Assembly: GCA_947165615.1 (NCBI GenBank)
Contig: CAMVBD010000015.1
Coordinates: 1-11,130, forward strand
Reading direction: 5' to 3'
DNA length: 11,130 nucleotides
From: an uncultured Clostridia bacterium
GTDB taxonomy: Bacteria; Bacillota; Clostridia; Oscillospirales; Acutalibacteraceae
Shown in pieces: positions 1 through 7,529 of this stretch. A program made the translations under genes and the position numbers. Each line of letters begins with the position of its first letter. The stretch's first letter is position 1. The notes below the pieces were generated by a model that did not search any database, was not told the DNA's origin, and worked only from the letters and a program-made list of their open reading frames with translations.

Positions 1-11
1 GAGGCTGTCGC

Positions 12-1244
12 ATGGATCTTTCTTCCATCATCAAGGCAAAGGACAAATACGCGAAATACATCGTGGACGAGATCACCTACATCATCAAAAACCTGCCCAA
101 GCGCGACCCCGGCAGCGAGGGCGAAAAGCAGGCCTGCGAGTACATGGGCAAAATCATGAAGGACTACGGCTGCGACCGCGTCTTTATGGAGAGCTTCACC
201 GAGCATCCCGGCTCCTATTTCGGCTGGATCTATTTTGCCGTCACCTTCGCCCTCATCGGCGCCGTGACCATCCATTTTGCGCCCATTGTCACCGCCGTGG
301 TCAACGGCCTTGCCGTCCTCATCGCCGTATTGCAGTTCGGTCTGTACAAAAAGATCATGGACCCCTTCTTCAAAAAGAAGACCGGCCACAACGTCACCGC
401 CATCAAGACCCCCAAGGGTGAGGTCAAGCGCCGCATCTTCTTCAACGGCCACGTGGACGCCGTGTGGGAATGGCCCGTCAACTACCACTTCGGCGGCGTC
501 GCGTTTGAGGCGCATTCCGCCATCGGCATCGGCGGCCTTGTGTACTTCCTTGTCGTCGGCATCATCGCCTGTGTCAAGTCCGGCATGGTCGGAAAGCTCG
601 AGGCCGGCGGCGTGCGCACCGCGGCGCTTGTGGGCCTGCTGTTCGTCCCGTTCTGGATCGGCCTTTACTTCCTGTGGAACGAGCGCCACATCGTCGACGG
701 CGCCAACGACAACCTGACTGGCTGCTACATGGGTATCGCGCTGATGAAAGCGCTTCAGGATGAGGGCATCGAATTTGAAAACACCGAGGTCGGCGTCATC
801 ATCACCGGCTCCGAGGAAGCGGGCCTTCGCGGCGCCATGGCGTGGGCCAAGGCGCACAAAAACGACTTCAACGACGTGCCCACCTTCATTTACTCCTACG
901 ATACCATCCACGACCCCAAGTATCTCATGACCAACTACCGCAACCTCAACGCCACCCTCAAGACCGACAAGGACGTCGGCGACCTGTTCATGGAGGCGGC
1001 GGAGGACCTCGGCATCCACTGCATCAAGGGCATGGTCCCGCCCATGGGCGGCGCGACCGACGACGCCGCGTTCGCCATGGAGGGCTTCCGCGCCACCGGC
1101 ATCACTGGCCTCAACCACAAGCTCGAAAACTACTACCACACCCGCCGCGACACCTACGACAACCTGAATGAGCAGGGCATTGCGGACTGCTTTGCCGTCA
1201 CCGTCAAGGTCCTCGAAAAATTCGACAACGGCGCAAAGCAGTAA
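12..1244 (+). CDS. M28-family zinc metallopeptidase with two inserted membrane hairpins
   Basis: A 410-residue protein with the full ligand set of a co-catalytic di-zinc M28 aminopeptidase/carboxypeptidase-like enzyme: GHVDAV (H147, D149), GANDNLTG (bridging D233), SEEAG (E268/E269, general base and ligand), YDT (D297) and YYHTRRD (H376). These are seen directly and occur in family order. By family it should hydrolyse peptide or amide bonds at a chain end; the substrate is unknown. No signal peptide is visible. Instead there are four hydrophobic stretches in two pairs, about residues 71-89/91-111 and 171-188/203-222, which interrupt the peptidase fold. Each pair returns the chain to the same side, so all metal ligands should share one face of the membrane, probably the cytoplasm. 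The ATG is preceded by GAGG at 1-4, seven bases upstream. Only 11 bases precede it, so a longer upstream start cannot be excluded. A terminator follows, so it is not part of the next operon. Confidence 0.88.
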   Translation: MDLSSIIKAKDKYAKYIVDEITYIIKNLPKRDPGSEGEKQACEYMGKIMKDYGCDRVFMESFTEHPGSYFGWIYFAVTFALIGAVTIHFAPIVTAVVNGLAVLIAVLQFGLYKKIMDPFFKKKTGHNVTAIKTPKGEVKRRIFFNGHVDAVWEWPVNYHFGGVAFEAHSAIGIGGLVYFLVVGIIACVKSGMVGKLEAGGVRTAALVGLLFVPFWIGLYFLWNERHIVDGANDNLTGCYMGIALMKALQDEGIEFENTEVGVIITGSEEAGLRGAMAWAKAHKNDFNDVPTFIYSYDTIHDPKYLMTNYRNLNATLKTDKDVGDLFMEAAEDLGIHCIKGMVPPMGGATDDAAFAMEGFRATGITGLNHKLENYYHTRRDTYDNLNEQGIADCFAVTVKVLEKFDNGAKQ

Positions 1245-1260
1245 ACTTCGTTCATATCCC

Positions 1261-1300
1261 GACCCCGCCCTCCCGGCGGGGTTCTGTTTATTTTATTAAA
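1261..1300 (+). terminator. Intrinsic terminator after the M28 peptidase gene
   Basis: ACCCCGCC (1262-1269) pairs perfectly with GGCGGGGT (1275-1282) around a 5-base CTCCC loop, with a possible extra G-T pair outside. A T-rich run (TTCTGTTTATTTTATT) follows. It begins 17 bases after the peptidase stop codon and separates that gene from the downstream operon. Confidence 0.85.
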
Positions 1301-1316
1301 AAAACTTATGAATCTG

Positions 1317-1345
1317 TTGAAATGCCCCATTATTTGTGTTATGAT
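1317..1345 (+). promoter_or_regulatory. Vegetative sigma-A promoter of the six-gene ior/paaK operon
   Basis: TTGAAA (1317-1322) and TATGAT (1340-1345) are separated by exactly 17 bases. A TGT just before the -10 (1337-1339) makes it an extended -10. The stretch upstream of the -35 (about 1286-1316) is A/T rich and could act as an UP element. Transcription would start near 1352, leaving a leader of about 34 bases before the GTG start at 1386. A perfect 8-bp inverted repeat (AAATGCCC at 1320-1327, GGGCATTT at 1356-1363) straddles the -10 and may be an operator. The promoter call is from sequence only. Confidence 0.78.
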
Positions 1346-1385
1346 ATTTTTAATCGGGCATTTTTACGCGAAAGGAGGGGGCAAG

Positions 1386-2210
1386 GTGCGGATCTGTTTT
1401 CATACCCACGCGTTTCCGGACGCGCTTGCGGGGCGCGCCATGGCGGTCCTCTTCCAAAACGGCCTTGCCTTCGGCTATACGCCCCACACGGACGGCACCC
1501 TTTCGGGGGCCGAGGCCCGCTTAAGGGCCGCCGGGATCGACCGCGCGCTGGTACTGAACATCGCCACGAACCCGCGTCAGGAGAAAAAGGTCAACGACTT
1601 CGCCATCGAGACGGCAAATAAAGGCGGCTTCTTTTTCGCCGCCGGCAGCGTCCACCCGGATTCGACAGACCCCGAAGGGGAACTTATTCGTCTCAAAGAA
1701 AACGGCGTTCGCGGGATCAAGATCCACCCGGACTACGCGGGGGTCCCGATCACGGACGCTCGCTTTGACCGCATCTTTTCGCTGTGCGAAGCCCTCGGCC
1801 TCTTCGTCGTGACCCACGCCGGGCCCGACCCCGTGTCGCCAAACCGTGTCTTCGCCCCGCCGGAAGCCGTGCTGAAAGTCGTCTCCGCGCACCCGACCCT
1901 GACCCTTATCGCCGCCCACCTCGGCGGACCCGGCATGGCGGACGCTGTTCTCAAAACGCTGGTCGGAACAAACGTCTGTCTCGATACCTCGCTCTCCTCC
2001 ACCCGCCCGGAGGAAATGGAGACGCTGTATAAAATACTCGAAGCCCACGACCCGGACCGGCTGCTGTTCGGCACCGACACGCCCTGGACGGACCCCGCGG
2101 CGGAAATCCGGTTTGTCGAAGCCGCGCCGGTGTCCGAAGAAACCAAAGAAAAACTCTTTTTCCGAAACGCCCTGCGGCTTCTCTCGCCGCAAAAAGGAGG
2201 AGAAATATGA
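1386..2210 (+). CDS. Amidohydrolase-superfamily (amidohydrolase_2-like) metal-dependent hydrolase
   Basis: A TIM-barrel metallohydrolase of 274 residues. Visible metal or active-site residues are the N-terminal HTH motif (H6, H8), GIKIHP (H114), VVTHAGPD (H144), AAHLGG (H178) and FGTDTPW (D231), the order expected for the amidohydrolase_2 (PF04909-like) group. That group contains both hydrolases and aromatic-acid decarboxylases of the ACMSD type, so the reaction cannot be fixed. I chose the GTG start because AAAGGAGGGG (1371-1380) lies five bases upstream and the protein then begins directly with the beta-strand carrying HxH. An in-frame ATG at 1308 would place the promoter inside the gene and add a hydrophobic, non-family extension. 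It is the first gene of the operon and its stop overlaps the next start (ATGA). It may supply the acid activated by the following ligase, which is an inference. Confidence 0.82.
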   Translation: MRICFHTHAFPDALAGRAMAVLFQNGLAFGYTPHTDGTLSGAEARLRAAGIDRALVLNIATNPRQEKKVNDFAIETANKGGFFFAAGSVHPDSTDPEGELIRLKENGVRGIKIHPDYAGVPITDARFDRIFSLCEALGLFVVTHAGPDPVSPNRVFAPPEAVLKVVSAHPTLTLIAAHLGGPGMADAVLKTLVGTNVCLDTSLSSTRPEEMETLYKILEAHDPDRLLFGTDTPWTDPAAEIRFVEAAPVSEETKEKLFFRNALRLLSPQKGGEI

Positions 2211-3844
2211 CCATTGTCGATCTGCTTGAACGAAACGCCGCCGGCTACGGCAGCGAAACGGCTCTGGTGGAGATCAACCCCGAGGTCAAAGAGACCCGGC
2301 GCGTCACCTGGCGCGATTACGAGCTCGTCGAGCCCACCGGCCACGCCCGCCACTACCGGCGCGAGATCACCTGGAACGTCTTCAACGAAAAGGCCAACCG
2401 CTTCGCAAACGCCCTCAAAATGCGGGGCGTCAGAAAAGGGGACAAGGTCGCCGTCCTGCTCATGAACTCCATCGAATGGCTGCCCATCTATTTCGGCATC
2501 CTCAAAACCGGCGCCGTCGCGGTGCCGCTCAACTTCCGCTATACGTCGGAGGAGATCCGCTACTGTGTGGGACTCGCGGACGTGGACGTCCTCGTGTTCG
2601 GGCCGGAATTCATCGGCCGCGTGGAGGAGATCGCGGACGACCTCAGCGTCAACCGCCTGCGTATTTACGTCGGCCCCGGCTGTCCGGCGTTCGCCGACGA
2701 CTATTACGAAATGACCGTGGAGTGCGCCAGCACCTTCGGGCACCTGCCGCTTTCGGACGAGGACGACGCCGCCATCTACTTTTCCTCCGGCACCACGGGC
2801 TTTCCGAAGGCCATTCTCCATTCGCACCGCGCCCTCATGCACGCGTGCTTAACGGAGCAGAACCACCACAATCAGACGCACGACGACGTCTTCCTCTGCA
2901 TCCCGCCGCTCTACCACACCGGCGCCAAGATGCACTGGTTCGGCTCGCTGCTCACCGGCTCCAAGGCCGTCATCCTAAAGGGCACGCGGCCCGAGACCAT
3001 CCTCTCCGCCGTGTCAAGTGAAAAATGCACCATCGTCTGGCTTTTGGTGCCGTGGGCGCAGGACATATTAAGTGCGCTGGACCGGGGGGTCTTGTCCCTT
3101 TCGGACTATGAACTCTCCCAGTGGCGGCTGATGCACATCGGCGCCCAGCCCGTGCCGCAAAGCCTTATCCACCGGTGGCTGACCTACTTCCCGAACCACC
3201 AATACGACACCAACTACGGTCTGTCGGAATCCACCGGCCCCGGCGCCGTGCATCTCGGCGTCGGAAATGTCAGCAAGGTCGGCGCCATCGGCAAGGCGGG
3301 CTTCGGGTGGGCCACGCGCATCACAGCCCCCGATTTTACCGACGTCAAACGGGGAGAGGTCGGCGAACTCTGCCTCAAGGGCCGCGGCGTCATGAAATGC
3401 TACTATAACGACCCCGCCGCCACCGAAAAGACCATCCGTGACGGGTGGCTCCTTACCGGAGATATGGCGATGGAGGACGAGGACGGCTTTATTTTCCTCG
3501 TCGACCGCAAAAAGGACGTCATCATCACCGGCGGCGAAAACCTGTATCCCGTGCAGATCGAGGACTTTTTGTCCGCCAACCCCAAAATCAAGGACGTCGC
3601 CGTCATCGGCCTGCCGGACCCCAGACTCGGCGAGATCGCGGCGGCGGTCATCGAACTTCAGCCGGGCGTTTCCTGTACCGAGGAGGAGATCGACGAGTTC
3701 TGCCGCGCCCTGCCGCGCTATAAGCGCCCGCGCCGCGTGATCTTCGCCCCCGTCCCCAGAAACCCCACCGGCAAGATCGAAAAGCCGAAACTCCGGCGTA
3801 TGTACGGCGGCGAGGGACTTGTCGCCGCGCAGAACCAGTCGTAA
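2207..3844 (+). CDS. AMP-forming acyl-CoA ligase (ANL superfamily)
   Basis: A 545-residue adenylating enzyme that should activate a carboxylic acid with ATP and load it on CoA. Visible ANL motifs are the P-loop YFSSGTTGFPK (191-201), the A5 motif YGLSEST (337-343), TGD (417-419), the hinge DRKKD (433-437) with ITGGENLYP, and the C-terminal catalytic lysine in NPTGKIEK (K523). All key residues are present, so it should be active. It resembles medium-chain fatty acyl/aryl-CoA synthetases more than PaaK; the substrate is not predictable by eye. About 25-30 extra residues (roughly 24-52) separate the usual first two strands of the N-terminal domain. The ATG is set by AGGAGG (2195-2200) and overlaps the amidohydrolase stop codon by four bases, indicating translational coupling. 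It ends 11 bases before iorA. It is the second, distinct acid-activating ligase in this operon, besides paaK. Confidence 0.88.
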   Translation: MTIVDLLERNAAGYGSETALVEINPEVKETRRVTWRDYELVEPTGHARHYRREITWNVFNEKANRFANALKMRGVRKGDKVAVLLMNSIEWLPIYFGILKTGAVAVPLNFRYTSEEIRYCVGLADVDVLVFGPEFIGRVEEIADDLSVNRLRIYVGPGCPAFADDYYEMTVECASTFGHLPLSDEDDAAIYFSSGTTGFPKAILHSHRALMHACLTEQNHHNQTHDDVFLCIPPLYHTGAKMHWFGSLLTGSKAVILKGTRPETILSAVSSEKCTIVWLLVPWAQDILSALDRGVLSLSDYELSQWRLMHIGAQPVPQSLIHRWLTYFPNHQYDTNYGLSESTGPGAVHLGVGNVSKVGAIGKAGFGWATRITAPDFTDVKRGEVGELCLKGRGVMKCYYNDPAATEKTIRDGWLLTGDMAMEDEDGFIFLVDRKKDVIITGGENLYPVQIEDFLSANPKIKDVAVIGLPDPRLGEIAAAVIELQPGVSCTEEEIDEFCRALPRYKRPRRVIFAPVPRNPTGKIEKPKLRRMYGGEGLVAAQNQS

Positions 3845-3855
3845 GGAGAACCGCT

Positions 3856-5595
3856 ATGAAAAAACTGATGATCGGAAACGAGGCGGTCGCCCGCGGCCTG
3901 TATGAAGGCGGACTGACCGTGGTCTCCAGTTATCCCGGCACCCCGTCCACCGAGATCACCGAGGCGCTGGCAAAATACGACGACCTGCACGCCGAGTGGG
4001 CGCCGAACGAAAAGGTGGCGCTGGAGACCGCCTTCGGCGCGTCGCTGGCTGGCGCGCGCGCCGCCACCGCCATGAAGCACGTCGGCCTCAACGTCGCCGC
4101 CGACCCGCTGTTTACGCTGTCCTACACGGGCGTCAGCGGGGGGCTTGTGGTGTGCGTCGCCGACGACCCCGCCATGCATTCGTCCCAAAACGAGCAGGAC
4201 TCGCGGCACTACGCCGTCGCGTCCAAACTCCCGATGCTCGAGCCCGCGGACTCCGCAGAGTGCCTGTCCTTCGCCAAGGCCGCCCTCAGTCTGTCGGAGG
4301 AATACGATACGCCGGTCCTTCTGCGCCTTTGCACCCGCGTGTCCCACAGCCAGTCGCTTGTGGAAACGGGCGAACGGACCGTCCCCGAAAAAAAGCCCTA
4401 CGTCAAAAATATCGAAAAGTTCGTCATGATGCCGGCAAACGCCAAAAAGCGGCATCCGGTCGTCGAGGCGCGCACCGAAAAACTGACCGCCTTCGCGGAA
4501 AACTGCCCCTTTAACAAAATCGAAAATCCCGGCAGAAAAATCGGCGTCATCACCTCCGGCACGGCGTATCAGTACGTCAAGGAGGTCCTCGGCGACACGG
4601 TCTCGGTCTTAAAGCTTGGGCTTGTAAACCCCCTGCCGAGAAAAATGATCCGCGATTTTGCCGCGGGCGTCGAAACCCTTTACGTCATCGAGGAGCTCGA
4701 CCCCGTCATCGAGACGCACGTCCGGACGCTGGGCCTCGATCCCATCGGAAAAGCCGTCTTTTCCCCGATCGGGGAATTTTCGCAGGCGACCGTGCGCGCC
4801 GCCTTCGTCATTCCGGACCCCGCGCATCTGCCCGCCGATCCCGCCCTTCCCGCCCGTCCGCCCATGATGTGCGCGGGCTGCCCGCACAGAGGGATGTACT
4901 ACACCCTTGCCAAAAACAAGGTGACGGTCCTCGGCGACATCGGCTGCTACACCCTCGGCGCGGTCCCGCCGCTGTCGGCTGTGGACTCCACTCTCTGCAT
5001 GGGCGCGTCGGTCTCGGGGCTCCACGGCTTTCTCAAGGCTTCGGACGGGTCCGCTTCCAAAAAGACCGTCGCCGTCATCGGCGACTCCACCTTTATCCAT
5101 TCGGGCGTCACGGGGCTCATCAACGCCTCCTATAACGGCTCCAATTCCACCGTCGTCATTCTCGACAACTCCATCACCGGCATGACGGGCCACCAGCAGA
5201 ACCCGACCACCGGCTTCAACATCAAGGGTGACCCCGCCGCCAAGGTGGATTTGGAGGCCTTGTGCAAAGCGGTCGGGATCAACCGTGTGAAAGTCGTCGA
5301 CCCCTACGACCTTGCCGCCTGCGACAAGGCGCTCAAAGAAGAACTCGCGGCGGACGAACCCTCCGTCATCATCTCGCGCCGGCCTTGCGTGCTTCTGAAA
5401 TACGTCAAGCCCAAGCCCGCTCTCCGGGTCGATCCCCAAAAATGCCGGGCTTGCAAAAAGTGTATGGGGCTCGGCTGTCCCGCCGTGTCCATGAAAACCG
5501 GAAAGGCCAAAATCGACGAAACGCTCTGCGTCGGCTGCGGCGTGTGCAGCGAGCTTTGCGCCTTCGGCGCGATCGAAGGAGGTGCCGACAGATGA
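3856..5595 (+). CDS. iorA: Indolepyruvate:ferredoxin oxidoreductase, alpha subunit
   Basis: The large, thiamine-diphosphate and iron-sulfur subunit (579 residues) of the enzyme that oxidatively decarboxylates aryl-pyruvates (indolepyruvate, phenylpyruvate, hydroxyphenylpyruvate) to arylacetyl-CoA, reducing ferredoxin. Visible are the N-terminal pyrimidine-binding domain (YPGTPSTEI about 26-34), the MMCAGCPHRG segment (about 337-346), GDIGCYTLG (360-368) and the ThDP/Mg signature GDST...DNSITGMTGHQ (409-447). The C-terminal ferredoxin-like domain has two [4Fe-4S] cysteine sets: C530-x2-C533-x2-C536-x4-C541-P and C558-x2-C561-x2-C564-x3-C568. The first, with its wider last gap, is typical of IorA. 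Length is normal for the family. TAAGGAG at 3842-3848, overlapping the upstream stop, gives the ATG. iorB starts within the last codons (ATGA overlap). The enzyme is cytoplasmic and expected to be oxygen-sensitive. The exact aryl specificity cannot be read from sequence. Confidence 0.95.
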   Translation: MKKLMIGNEAVARGLYEGGLTVVSSYPGTPSTEITEALAKYDDLHAEWAPNEKVALETAFGASLAGARAATAMKHVGLNVAADPLFTLSYTGVSGGLVVCVADDPAMHSSQNEQDSRHYAVASKLPMLEPADSAECLSFAKAALSLSEEYDTPVLLRLCTRVSHSQSLVETGERTVPEKKPYVKNIEKFVMMPANAKKRHPVVEARTEKLTAFAENCPFNKIENPGRKIGVITSGTAYQYVKEVLGDTVSVLKLGLVNPLPRKMIRDFAAGVETLYVIEELDPVIETHVRTLGLDPIGKAVFSPIGEFSQATVRAAFVIPDPAHLPADPALPARPPMMCAGCPHRGMYYTLAKNKVTVLGDIGCYTLGAVPPLSAVDSTLCMGASVSGLHGFLKASDGSASKKTVAVIGDSTFIHSGVTGLINASYNGSNSTVVILDNSITGMTGHQQNPTTGFNIKGDPAAKVDLEALCKAVGINRVKVVDPYDLAACDKALKEELAADEPSVIISRRPCVLLKYVKPKPALRVDPQKCRACKKCMGLGCPAVSMKTGKAKIDETLCVGCGVCSELCAFGAIEGGADR

Positions 5596-6158
5596 AGTCC
5601 ATAAACGTGATGATCGTCGGCGTCGGCGGGCAGGGGAGCCTGCTCGCGTCAAGACTGCTCGGCGCGGTGCTGGTCAGCGAAGGCTATGACGTCAAGGTCT
5701 CCGAGGTCCACGGCATGAGCCAGCGCGGCGGCAGCGTCGTGACTTACGTGCGCGCAGGCGAAAAGGTCGCATCCCCTATCGTCGAGCAGGGCGAAGCGGA
5801 CTTTGTGCTGGCGTTTGAAAAACTCGAGGGCGCGCGCTTTGCGCCCTATCTGAAAAAGGACGGCATACTGATCGTCAATACGCAGGAGATCGACCCCATG
5901 CCGGTCATCACCGGCAAAACGGGCTACCCGTCGGACGCGCTCGACCATTTGACCGGGATCGAGGTCGAGGCGCTGGACGCCAAGACCCTCGCCGAAAAGG
6001 CGGGCAGCGTCAAGGCCGTAAACGTGGTGCTTCTCTCCCGCCTCGCAAAGCGTCTGCCGTTCCCAAAAAGCGTCTGGACCAAGGCGCTGGCTGAGACCGT
6101 CGCCCCGAGGTTTCTCGAAATGAACCTGCGCGCGTTCGACCTCGGATACGGAGAATAA
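5592..6158 (+). CDS. iorB: Indolepyruvate:ferredoxin oxidoreductase, beta subunit
   Basis: The 188-residue gamma-domain-type subunit that pairs with IorA, matching the pyruvate/2-oxoacid ferredoxin oxidoreductase gamma fold. Visible family marks are the glycine-rich start IVGVGGQGSLLASRLLG (about 8-24), SEVHGMSQRGGSV (about 37-49), and a conserved C-terminal part with KAVNVVLLSRLAK. The same frame is open far upstream, back to 5262, but that stretch overlaps iorA out of frame. The true start is the ATG preceded by AAGGAGGTG (5576-5584), seven bases away, which overlaps the iorA stop (TGA) by four bases. This coupling fits 1:1 synthesis of a two-subunit enzyme. A gap of 66 bases containing a small hairpin then leads to paaK. 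Confidence 0.94.
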   Translation: MKSINVMIVGVGGQGSLLASRLLGAVLVSEGYDVKVSEVHGMSQRGGSVVTYVRAGEKVASPIVEQGEADFVLAFEKLEGARFAPYLKKDGILIVNTQEIDPMPVITGKTGYPSDALDHLTGIEVEALDAKTLAEKAGSVKAVNVVLLSRLAKRLPFPKSVWTKALAETVAPRFLEMNLRAFDLGYGE

Positions 6159-6167
6159 ACGTCTGAA

Positions 6168-6183
6168 ACGCCGTTTTTGGCGT
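6168..6183 (+). other. Short hairpin in the iorB-paaK gap
   Basis: ACGCC (6168-6172) and GGCGT (6179-6183) form a 5-bp stem with a GTTTTT loop ten bases after the iorB stop. There is no T-run after it, so it is not an intrinsic terminator. It may be a minor RNA-processing or stability element, or chance. Confidence 0.3.
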
Positions 6184-6224
6184 GGATAAAAGGAAAATCG
6201 GAAAGAAGAAAGAAGGGATGCCCC

Positions 6225-7517
6225 TTGCAGGAAACCTACTACCAGCGCGAAATCGAAACCATGGCGCCAGACGCTTTGCGCGCCCTCCAGTCGGAAAAAC
6301 TTCGGCGGCAGGTGCGTCACGTGTGGGAAAACGTCCCGTATTACCGGGACAAAATGAAGGAGGCGGGCGTCAGCCCCGAGGACATTACCGGGATCGAGGA
6401 CCTTTATAAACTCCCGTTTTTGTCCAAAGCGGATCTCAGAGACACCTATCCCTACGGCATGCTCGCCGTGCCGCTGTCGGAGTGCGTGCGCATCCAGTCC
6501 ACCTCCGGCACCACCGGCAAGCGCGTCATCGCCTACTACACGCAGCATGACGTCGATCTGTGGGAGGACTGCTGCGCCCGCGCCCTCGTCGCCGCCGGCG
6601 CGACCAAGGAGGACGTGGTGCAGGTCTGCTACGGCTACGGCCTGTTCACGGGCGGCGCGGGGCTCCACGGCGGGTCCCACAAGGTCGGGTCGCTGACCCT
6701 GCCCATGTCCAGCGGCAACACCGAGCGGCAGATCACGTTTATGATGGACTTAAAGTCCACGGTCCTGTGCTGCACCCCGTCCTACGCCGCCTACATCGGC
6801 GAAAGCCTTGCCGAGCGCGGGTACAAACCCGAGGACAACTGCCTCAAGGCCGGCATCTTCGGCGCGGAGCCGTGGACGGAGGAAATGCGCCGCGGCATTG
6901 AAAATAGCCTCGGCATCAAGGCCTACGACATCTACGGCCTGACGGAGACCTTCGAGTGCAAAGAGCAAAAGGGCATGCACATCAACGAGGACCATTTTCT
7001 TGCCGAGATCATCGACCCCGACACCGGCGAGGTCCTGCCCGACGGACAAAAAGGGGAACTGGTCTTTACGTCCCTCGACAAAGAGGCGTTCCCGCTGCTC
7101 AGGTACCGCACGCGCGACATCTGCGTCTTGGACCGCACCCCCTGCCACTGCGGGCGCACGCACGTCCGGATGGCAAAGCCCATGGGGCGCAGCGACGACA
7201 TGCTCATCATCCGCGGCGTCAACGTCTTCCCGTCGCAGATCGAAACGGTGCTGCTGAACGAGGGCTACGCGCCAAACTACAGGATCGAGGTCGATCGCGT
7301 CAATAACAGCGACACCTTTGACGTCTTCGTCGAGCTTCTGCCCGAACAGTTTACGGATACCGTCTCCGGCGTGACCGCCATGGAGCGCAAACTGACCGAC
7401 GCGCTCCGGCTCATGCTCGGCATTTCGCCCAAGGTCCACCTTGTCCCGCCCAAATCCATCGAGCGCAGCGAGGGCAAGGCCAAGCGCGTTATAGACAAGC
7501 GCAATCTGCACGATTAA
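6225..7517 (+). CDS. paaK: Phenylacetate-CoA ligase family (arylacetate-CoA ligase)
   Basis: A 430-residue AMP-forming ligase of the PaaK type, which makes arylacetyl-CoA from arylacetate, ATP and CoA. Motifs seen: P-loop QSTSGTTGKR (91-100), YGYGLFTGG (136-144), A5 DIYGLTE (235-241), HINEDHF (252-258), YRTRDI (294-299), PCHCGRTH (306-313), GRSDDMLIIRGVNVFP (321-336) and the C-terminal lysine region SEGKAKRV (415-422). The start is inferred as TTG 6225: GAAGGGA lies six bases upstream, and translation then opens with the usual family beginning (YYQREIETMAPDAL) and normal length. No ATG fits as well. One oddity: the loop after YGLTE is about six residues shorter than the familiar YGLSE-xx-GPGV-xx-EC arrangement; the GPGV piece is absent. 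Next to iorAB and an ACT gene, an arylacetate substrate is likely. Other acids remain possible. Confidence 0.88.
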   Translation: MQETYYQREIETMAPDALRALQSEKLRRQVRHVWENVPYYRDKMKEAGVSPEDITGIEDLYKLPFLSKADLRDTYPYGMLAVPLSECVRIQSTSGTTGKRVIAYYTQHDVDLWEDCCARALVAAGATKEDVVQVCYGYGLFTGGAGLHGGSHKVGSLTLPMSSGNTERQITFMMDLKSTVLCCTPSYAAYIGESLAERGYKPEDNCLKAGIFGAEPWTEEMRRGIENSLGIKAYDIYGLTETFECKEQKGMHINEDHFLAEIIDPDTGEVLPDGQKGELVFTSLDKEAFPLLRYRTRDICVLDRTPCHCGRTHVRMAKPMGRSDDMLIIRGVNVFPSQIETVLLNEGYAPNYRIEVDRVNNSDTFDVFVELLPEQFTDTVSGVTAMERKLTDALRLMLGISPKVHLVPPKSIERSEGKAKRVIDKRNLHD

Positions 7518-7529
7518 GGAGGAAACGGA

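Noticed and set aside
277..717. Out-of-frame + strand open frame inside the M28 gene
   Set aside because: Its translation is Ser/Arg/Thr/Pro-rich with no motif, a frame shadow of the peptidase.
1308..1385. Upstream ATG as start of the amidohydrolase gene
   Set aside because: It would begin before the -35/-10 promoter elements and has no ribosome binding site. GTG at 1386 has AAAGGAGGGG five bases upstream and begins at the conserved first strand.
1733..2842. Long open frame of 369 codons on the minus strand
   Set aside because: It lies opposite the amidohydrolase and ligase, which carry full family motifs and good ribosome binding sites. The minus-strand protein is low in recognisable motifs and reflects GC-rich codon structure.
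6177..6224. TTG at 6177 as paaK start
   Set aside because: No ribosome binding site precedes it, it falls in the hairpin loop, and the added residues are lysine/arginine-rich and unlike the family N-terminus.
4609..6680. Minus-strand open frames opposite iorA, iorB and paaK (4609-5652, 5649-6680)
   Set aside because: Fully antisense to confidently identified genes, with His/Asp/Gly-rich translations typical of antisense GC-rich frames.
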